This document shows positions 51,926 through 61,045 of a stretch of DNA of 64,000 bases, one piece after another. The notes under the pieces are model-generated. The model saw nothing but the letters and a program-made list of their open reading frames with translations, was not told where the DNA came from and ran no database searches. Numbering within the stretch: position 1 is the first letter of the stretch; each line of letters opens with the position of its first letter. The stretch covers positions 5,271,001 to 5,335,000 of the forward strand of contig NC_066596.1 in the NCBI RefSeq assembly GCF_905475345.1, given 5' to 3'. The translations under genes and the position numbers were made by a program. The stretch comes from Vespula vulgaris (Eukaryota > Arthropoda > Insecta > Hymenoptera > Vespidae).

Positions 51926-54101
51926 CTTTCTCTTTCTTTTTCTCTCTTTTTCCACTCGTCCGAAGGTAATGAAATCATTCGTACGGGAACGATCGATCGG
52001 CTCGAACGATCGGCTTGATTCGGTTCGCTAGCACGATAATTATGCATTTTCGTTGATTAACAACGCGCCTAGATGGAATTTCATGGATGCTTCGTCGGAG
52101 AGCGTAGAACGTTTGAACGGTATGTCATAAACTATGAGAACGTCACGATTATTGTGCCTATGCACGGATGCGTAGTATAACTCGGCGCCATTCCACATAT
52201 TCCACGTGTGACCGCGAAGCAGCTTAAGCTCGTCTTCGATCCTCCTTCGTATTTCCTAAGAAAGAGGATCCTCCGTATCACATTCATTTATTATCTCTAA
52301 ATATAAGTAAATATAAATAAAAGTAATAGAAATTTGCGCGCGCGTTCATTCGATTCAAACTCTCATTTCGACGAAGGTACATTTAACTCGTTTTTTTTGT
52401 TTCTTTTTTCTTTTTCTCATAACCCTTGTAAAAAATTTTTGACCAGCAAAAAAAAAAAAAAGAAGAATAAATCAACGTTTTAACTAATTTTTTATCATCT
52501 TTAAATCATAACAAAAACGTGTACACGCGTGCGTGCGTGTTCAATATTATTTAGCCGAATCACCCTTTTATTTCGACGTGACTACGTTTAATTCGTTTTT
52601 TCCCCCAAAATCATCGTAAAAAATTTTTCTCCACTGAAAAATTGACGTTTTAATTAATTTTTAATTATCTCTCGTCGTGCTTGTGTCTATTTAAAATTAT
52701 TTAGTCGAATCATTGTTTTATTTCGTCGCGGCTATATTTATTCTCAATTTTCTTTTTTTTCAAAATTATTATAAAAATATTATTATAAAAAAAAACGAGA
52801 AATCGAGCTTCCACTTTATTATATGTCTTGTTATTTATTTATTTTTTTCTTTCCACTCGTCAATAAAAATTGACGACAGGAATATCCTCTTTGATATTCT
52901 TGTATCTATCGGATAAAAACTCCCAATAATTTTCGATATAAATTTTCATGGTGTATTCAAGGTGGATACAACTTGATACGAAGAAAAGTGACACGATAAA
53001 GATATTACTTTTGAATGTAACCGTATATTTTACAGGATAGAATTTCAACAGGAGGCAAAGAGGCTGGCACGTCTCAACGATCGGAACGTTGGCCGACTAC
53101 TTGGTGCCAGTCTTGAGAACGATCCCATGTGTATCGTATTGGAAAATGGCGCGTATGGGGATTTGAATCAGTATCTCCAGAGTCACATAGCCGAAACTTC
53201 GACCGTGCACACTGCCAAAACACTAAGGTACTATACTGGATATATTATATTTTAAAAAGAATAAATTTATTAACTATCGGTATAAAAAAAAAAAAAATTC
53301 ACAAAGACAAAATAAAAAATTATTACGAACAAAGAGAACCTAATTAGATGATGTTTAATAGCGTTTTTCAGTAATAAAAATTTCAAAAAGTTTCTTTTCA
53401 TTTGTGCTACTATATAACAAAGGATAAATGCTAAATAATAAATACATAACCAGTTTCAATACTAGTAATGACCTTTAACTAGCTCGTTAATGGATGCAAA
53501 AGGTTTTGAATTATGGTTCAGAAAAGTTGGTGGGACATTCGATTCCACACAGCAATTGGGAATAGTTTCCCGGGAATATATACCCATGGCGAGTTCGCCC
53601 GTTATCGAACAATTAGCATCGTTTAATGGACAAGTCGTTATTGTGTTTGCCCGTACCCACCGATTCCCGTACATCGATAGCATTGAAAATCATTAGATGC
53701 TATATTCTCTTCGTTGTATCGTTGCGACGCATTCATAACTTTAGTCGATTTACTAAAACGATTTTTATCAATTGGCTCACATTTAGCATCAGTTTCCTGT
53801 TCAAATATGTCCGAATATTATATATATATATTTTTTGTTAAAACGATGCTATTATATATAGCAACATGGTTTTAGTAAAATTTAATGCTGCATTCGGTGC
53901 AGCCTATATATTTTCTGTAAATCAGCTTAACTCTCATTCTCACATCTCACGTACTATAATTCGCGAAGTGTATATTGACGCGAACAATATTGAAAAATAA
54001 CAAGCAGACAGATTATTCCCCTCTTTATTTTATCCTTTGGCCCGAATACAAGAATAAAAAGAAGAAAAAGAATAAATAAAAAAAGAACATGTACAGATAG
54101 T

Positions 54102-54153
<52 letters not shown>

Positions 54154-55155
54154 GCTAATCCACGAGGACAAACGTTTTTCCGACAAACGAGATCGGAAAT
54201 AATATCGACAGAAAATTTCGTGACATCGGTCGAGGATACTTCGTCACAATAGGAGTGGATAGGGACGTCGAACTCTTTTATGATAAAGCGACATTATTTT
54301 CAATTATCTCGCTTGAAGTGTAATAGAACAAAGGAGGAAATAGAACGAAATAAAAAAAAAAAAACCTACCAAAAAAAAACCAAAACAAAAACAAACCCCC
54401 TCCCACCTCCCAAAAAAAAAGGAAAAAAGAAGAGGGAAGGAGGAAAATACATGAAAAGTAGAAAGAGCGTGAAGTGCAACGAGGGAGAGTCGAATTCGAG
54501 AGAGTACTCGAAAGATACGCGAAATCGGCTGAAAATGAGAGGTGAACGATAGAGAGGGATCGTTTGGTGCACGTGACAGTTGTCGACGAGACAACAGGGG
54601 CATTTTTTTCGGAACTCGTGCGTTCACGGATTTTCCGAACAAGTTTCTCTCTCTCTCTCTCTCTCACTCTCTCTCATGTCGTTCGACATATGTCCGTACG
54701 TATCTACCTAAACATGTATAATGTATTACGGATTGTTTCTACTGCATAGTACATAGTATCTATGTTACATCGTTCCGATCCAACGAATTTGACACACGTG
54801 ACGATTGTTACATCAACGACAAAAATAAAGAATTTTTCACTCCATTAGAATTTTATAAAAAATATCATCAACCTGAAAATATATAATCGTAAAACGCATC
54901 TTCTAAATTTAACGTTTGTTAATTCAAGTAAACGAAATGGTATCATGATAGAAGACATTCTTCATCTGTCAAGAGATACATCATATTAATCCCGGTGGTG
55001 TTTCACACCCGACAAGTTCAGCGTTAACTGTTACTAAACTTTGTTCCAACGTAATAAGAAAGACAATTAATCTAACCATTAGAATGTTACGACGTTGTAC
55101 ATGTAGTACTAAAACATAGACAATGTTCATAATAATCTAGAAGAGAAAGACAACG

Positions 55156-55229
<74 letters not shown>

Positions 55230-58200
55230 CTCTCTCTATTCATTCAATAGCCCAGCAACGCCTGTCTGTGTATATCGTTAGCGTATATCCGCAATATAAC
55301 CGATGCAAACGACTTAACCTTATACATAGTTTCTCATGGCAAATTCAATGACGCCAACCGCTTGTTCTTCGTGTTCCAGTTTCGGCACGTTGGTTTACAT
55401 GGCCACACAAATAGCATCTGGCATGAAGTACTTGGAGGAAATGGACTTCGTGCATCGGGACCTAGCCACAAGGTAACGACACCATACACTCTCGCGAGAT
55501 CGTTCGAACAAGCCCTACAAACACGCCCCTCATTTGTCTTTTCCTTTGCCTTTTAATTCCATCCTCGAAATGACCTACCCCGATCAAATGGAAGATCGCC
55601 TAACGAAGGTAACGTTTAAGCCAAGGGAAATTAGTTAGCTCTACGTTTCTTCGACCCTCTTCCTATTTTCAACCCTTCGGTCCTTAAGGTCGCATCAAGA
55701 CTTAGCCAAGCTGGCACTACGTCATTAAATTCAAGAAGGGCGTTTAGCGACGTCAGGCCGACGTCACGTGTTCGAATTATTAACTCTGATCATAAACCTT
55801 GATCATAATGTCTTCGTCGGGAGAAACTTACCTACGATATTAAAACGTACTCAGGACGCAAGCCTAAACTCGAAAGTATAAGGAGGAATAAGGTTTATTA
55901 GACTCTTTAATCTATAGGAATTAATTTTCCGTAGAAATTTATCGATTTTGTTGACAAATTGTTATCGGCCATTGGAGCATTATTATTTTCTTCGTTGTTG
56001 ATTTCTTTCTCTTTCCTTTCTTTTCCCTTCTTTTTTCTTTCTTTTTTTTTTTCTTATCGTGATTCATCACTTTTTTTTCGTTTCACGCACAGTTCATACG
56101 TAGTTTAATTTTTATGAAGAGAAAGATGAAGAGCAGTGAGAATACCTACTTCTGTTTTTTCCATCTCGAATATCTAATTTACATTAGAATAAATAATAAT
56201 TAGGTAATATGACATTGAGAAAGATAGAGAAAGATAAAGAGAGAGAGAGAGAGAGAGATAGAGAGAGACAGAGCAGGGAGAGATAAAAAAGAAAAGGAGC
56301 AATATATTACTACGAATAGAGATACTTTAAATTCAAACTACGAGATGTTTAAAGTAGGTGTCAATAAAGGATGTACTTTTTAAAATACTGACAATGAGTG
56401 AGAAGAAACGAGGAAAGCAAAGATCAGACTACGGAATATCCTTGGTTCTGATTTTTATATTTTCCATGAGTATAAAAAAGTTGAGAGTAAATCTGACTGA
56501 AAGTAGAGGGAGAATGGAACTGTAGTGAGAATGTACTACTTTCGTGAGAGTATGAAATAAAAACATAGAACAGTAAAATGACTGGGTGATGGGAGTAGCT
56601 ACTAAATCCCCCCCCCCCCCCCCCCTCTCTCTCTCTCTTTTCCTCTTTACGTATCTGTCTTTTTCTCCCTTTTGCTATCTTTCTTCTTCCGAAATAAATA
56701 GGCGAGACGATAAACGACCTGGATTTTACGTTGCAAATCAGGAAGAAGAAACTTTGAACAACGATGTAAAGGCTGTCTCGAGAGTTCGTTTCATCGAGTT
56801 CTCGAAATCGGAAAAAGAGAATTGAAGAGAAATCCGTTCTCTTTAGATAAGTTTCGTGAACGTTTGCTATGCATATTTTTCTTGATCTCCTTTTTATATT
56901 TCGCAGTTAAAACTCGAATGAAAAAAAAGGAATAAAAAAAAAATAAATAAATGAGAAAAGAAAGAAAAAAGAAATCTCATGTAAACATTTTCTATGGAAT
57001 TTATTTTATATTTTACAGGAATTGTCTGGTATGTCAAAATTATACCATCAAGATATCCGATTTAGGTTCCGGAAGAAGCGCATACGCGGCCGATTATTTT
57101 CGAATCGAAGGTCGGCCGCCATTACCCATAAGATGGATGGCTTGGGAATCCATGTTGATGGTAAGAATTAAAAAATAACGTATTAATTGTCGATCATGAA
57201 ACTATTATAAACTATTTGAAATATTAAAAAATATATATAAATATTTTTTTTGTTTAAATAATGATTCTCTTAAGTGTCCACTTTTAAAATCTTTCAATCG
57301 CACCAGAGACAAGATAAACAATTATTTCTCTCGAGAAAGAATGTATACATTGTCTTATTTATTATAGAAAAAAAAAATTTTTTTTTAATTCAAATCAGAT
57401 CGATCATCTCGTAACGATAGATTACGTACAACGATTTCCAACATTATAATATACAACTAATTTAGATCACTTTCATGATCGCCATCTCGTATGTGATTAT
57501 TTTTCTTTTTTTCTTCACCGATCGTTTCATCAAATCGAAAATAATTTCACGAGTAACTACTTTGCATCAGCACTTTCTTTCAAGGATACAAAATGTTTGA
57601 TGGGAAAGGGTTCATTCGTTAGAAAAAAAAAAGAAGCAAAAGTATTTAACCGTGAGAGAAAGAGAATGAGTGAGTGAGTGAGTGAGTGAGTGAATGAGAG
57701 AAAGAGAGAAAAAAAAGGAAGGGAAAAAAGAAAAAAGAAAGAGGAGAGAAAAGTGCAAGAGAAACCGATCGGGCGAGAACGACTTTATATCCCGTGATGC
57801 GAAAGGTGGAAAAAGAGAGTAGTCCAGTTATATAAAACGGGTTGAGAGCAGTTTTGATTTCATTCCGCCGTTACGGAGGTGTGCTTTCGCCCCGAATCCT
57901 GAATACGTATTCCTCGTATTCCCGATGAAATTCGGTTTACTTTGAATATTTTTTCACTCGATGATCTTTTTTTTGCTTTCTCTTTTTTCCTTTTTTTTTT
58001 TTTTTACTTTCCCCTTTCCTTCCTTTCTCTTCCCCTCCCCCTCCCCGACTAGAGACAAAACTTTGAAAAAAGTAATACGTTATTCCCATAAGCAAACGCG
58101 AAACTATTGCAGAGGCGATCGCTTATCGATATCTCGGTGGATATTATATAAACGATCGAGACGATTAAAAATAACGATGTAGAGCCGACGTACTATGTAT

Positions 58201-59031
58201 GTATTCGATTTTTATATGTTACATATCATTCGAAAGTTCAATACCTTTCGTTAATCGCCGAAGCGAAATATGTGTTGTATGTGTCATCTACGTGCGACAA
58301 ATCTACGAACGTTATTTTTAACGTATCGACAAGTAAATAGTACCTGCGTATATTGAAAAGGATCTATAAAATGCGATGAAAGAGAATGCGCATTCGATGA
58401 AATTACAAAAGCGTCGAATGAAAAGTTGAAACTGACGGATTTTTAACGTGGTTACAAAATCGTTAATAGATTTCTGAAAAGGATACGTATTCCCATTGAT
58501 ATTGACCATATATCTAGATAAAAAAATATATATATATTTCTTGTTTCATCTTTTTTATGGCAAAGGAAGAAAGAAGAAAAAAAAAGGAAAATTGAGATGA
58601 AGAAAAAAGAAAGAATGAAAACAGAGAACAACAAAATCGATCGATAATTTGAGAAGAACTCGAGAGTCGATATATTAAAGTGGTGAAGAAGAAATGGAAA
58701 ATAGAAACGAGGACGAAAATCGAGGATGTTACTGTATATAGTACTTGACCGCTCGAGTTCGCATAGTCGTTTAAAATTGACTGCGTCATTAACGCTTCAT
58801 TATTGCTCATCGTTTATCCGAGGCTGCCTATTGTGCCGGCGCTAATGAAACGCGTCCGTTTAATACGCTCGAAATACCGCTTCAAGAATAATCTGAAATT
58901 AGCGTCGTTTTGATGATTGAACGTTGACTTTATCGCATCCGATACTTGTAGAGACGAACGTCCAACGATATGACTTCATAAAGTTTATTAATCCTTTGAC
59001 AAAAGAACGAAACGTTCTTTCTCCCTCTTTC

Positions 59032-59073
<42 letters not shown>

Positions 59074-60999
59074 GGAACACTGAAATATTGCTCCCCGCGC
59101 AATATCTCGACTTTACGCCGCCTGGCAAACTCGAAAAATCCTTGGCGTGAGTTCTCCTCCTGTTTTCTCTTAAGTCTCTTAAATCTTTTCTGTGCCACGT
59201 ATACCTATCTACCTACGTATCTATCTACCTACTTCGAAAAATAAAAAAAAGAAAGAAAAAAGAAGAGGATCGAAAGTTCGATCGAAAGTTTCCGTCTTTT
59301 GTATTTTCCTCTTTAAATGAATATTCCTCTTTGTTCGAATTGAGAACAATGTTTATCGATACTAAACGAAACAAAAAAAATAGAAAGAGAAAGAAGAGAC
59401 GTTCCACGATTACATAAAACTGGTATTGCGTTTTGTTTCTTCTCCTTTTTTTTTGTTTTTCTTTCTTTGTATTAAATAAATAGGAAGCACCTCGTGAAAT
59501 AAGATACAGTCGACAAAGCTAGAACACTAATACGTAACCATTTTAACAGTTACGTTCTACGAAGCACTTTGCTTTAACTCCAAGACACTCGAAGACTTCT
59601 AGTTTGCTCGAACTCGAAATGCAAGAGGGAGAATGTACAGTTTCCATAATTAACTACGAAGGCGTTAGATTCCATAGAAATCCTCAAATATTTGTATATT
59701 AATTTTTTTACAAAGATCCTTTAACAATAATACATATATCTGATTACAATGTATGAAAAAGTAATTCGTATTAACAAAAAATAAATCAATAATTCATAAC
59801 AAAATAGAAATCAAGTATCGATCGATTTAATGTTTAAAAAAGATTAAAGTTATTAGTACAAGATCGATCAATAGTTCCTGTGTGAGCCAAAAGTAAGTTT
59901 CTAAATGATTTTAAAAATCAATTACACTTTTTCGAAAGTTTTCGAGCTAACTTTTCTATCAGATTGTAAAAAAATTTCTAGACTTGTCGTTTTAGAATCT
60001 CAAAAAAAAAAAAAAAGAAATAATAAAAAGAAAATTAACGTAAAAAGTCTCGGAAAAAGGATAATTGATTTTTAAGATCGCCTAGAAACTTTCATGGTCC
60101 AGCCTGCATATATGTAATCATTATAATTTAAATAACATTTTATATCAAAATAAAATTTAATTACACGAGTTTCTAATAAGCAAATGTAATGTTAAAAAAG
60201 GAAAAAGAAAAAAAAAGAAAAGAAAAGAAAAGAAAGAACGCGAAACAAGTTTTCTCGTCGCTCTTTGAGGTAAAAAAATTTCTTCCGTAGTTTCCACTTG
60301 ACTTAGAGTAGAAAATAATTTGATGTATCTCACAGGTCGTTTGTGTCTTATGTTTCACGCTAATTAGGGAAGGCACACGTCGAAGAGCGACGTCTGGGCG
60401 TTCGCCGTCACGCTCTGGGAAATTTTAACCTTTGCCAGGGAGCAACCCTTTGAAGAACTTCCAGATCATCGGGTGGTCGAGAACGCAACGTATTTTTACC
60501 AAGAGGACGAGAGACGAGTAAGTAGTGGAAAAGCATCTGACCTCTAAGATAACTCTCTTTATCTGTCTCTCTCTCTCTCTCTCTCTTTCTCTTTCTCTTT
60601 CTCTTTCTCTCTTTCTTTATTTCTCTCTTTCTCTCTCTTTCTTTTTTTTGATCAAAAGACACTTTGCATTGCAAACTGTATTTTCTACTTTTTCCACCAT
60701 CGTTATATTTTTTTACAGACGTTCGGTTTAACTCCTACTTTTATTATTTTTTCACGAGCCAGCAGATAAAAGTCTTTATCGAGAAAATGGTGTAACACTG
60801 AGGAAAGAATAATATTAGCTGAAATATTATTTGTTCGAAATCATTCGCAAAATCTCAAGTCGAAGTTAATATTAGTAATTTGCAAAAATATCATTCTCTA
60901 TATACATATACAATTTTGTTACCAATTACATATAAAAATATTCTACTTCGTTAAGAGAATAACTTGAACTAAATTAAGTCAGTTCATTAGCATCTATAC

Positions 61000-61045
<46 letters not shown>

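Larger units (their letters stand above)
50710..53035 (+). other. Ddr intron 12 (2.3 kb)
   Basis: Splits an Arg codon inside the kinase N-lobe. It holds (AT)n at 50937-50978, a CGTT/CGCT tetramer array at 51284-51345, purine-rich DNA at 51390-51500, (CT)n at 51883-51922, and a diverged tandem repeat at about 52345-52800. Confidence 0.85.
53228..55379 (+). other. Ddr intron 13 (2.2 kb)
   Basis: Phase 2, between the helix C and catalytic-loop exons. It holds (GA)n at 54106-54149, a poly-A and AAAAC-rich stretch at 54350-54430, and a CTAT/CT compound repeat at 55159-55228. A 68-codon open frame at 53490-53696 is not recognised. Confidence 0.8.
57161..60367 (+). other. Ddr intron 15 (3.2 kb)
   Basis: Phase 0, after the activation-segment exon. 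It holds a GTGA repeat at 57667-57695, (CT)n at 59035-59069, and a MITE-like inverted repeat at 59872-60110 some 260 bases before exon 16. No other exon seen. Confidence 0.85.

Noticed and set aside
53490..53696. 68-codon plus-strand frame in intron 13
   Set aside because: Non-repetitive but unrecognised and absent from the DDR family; phase does not fit a cassette between exons 13 and 14 with evident splice sites.
54278..54667. Overlapping frames on both strands in intron 13
   Set aside because: Composition driven by poly-A/AAAAC and GA tracts; no homology pattern.
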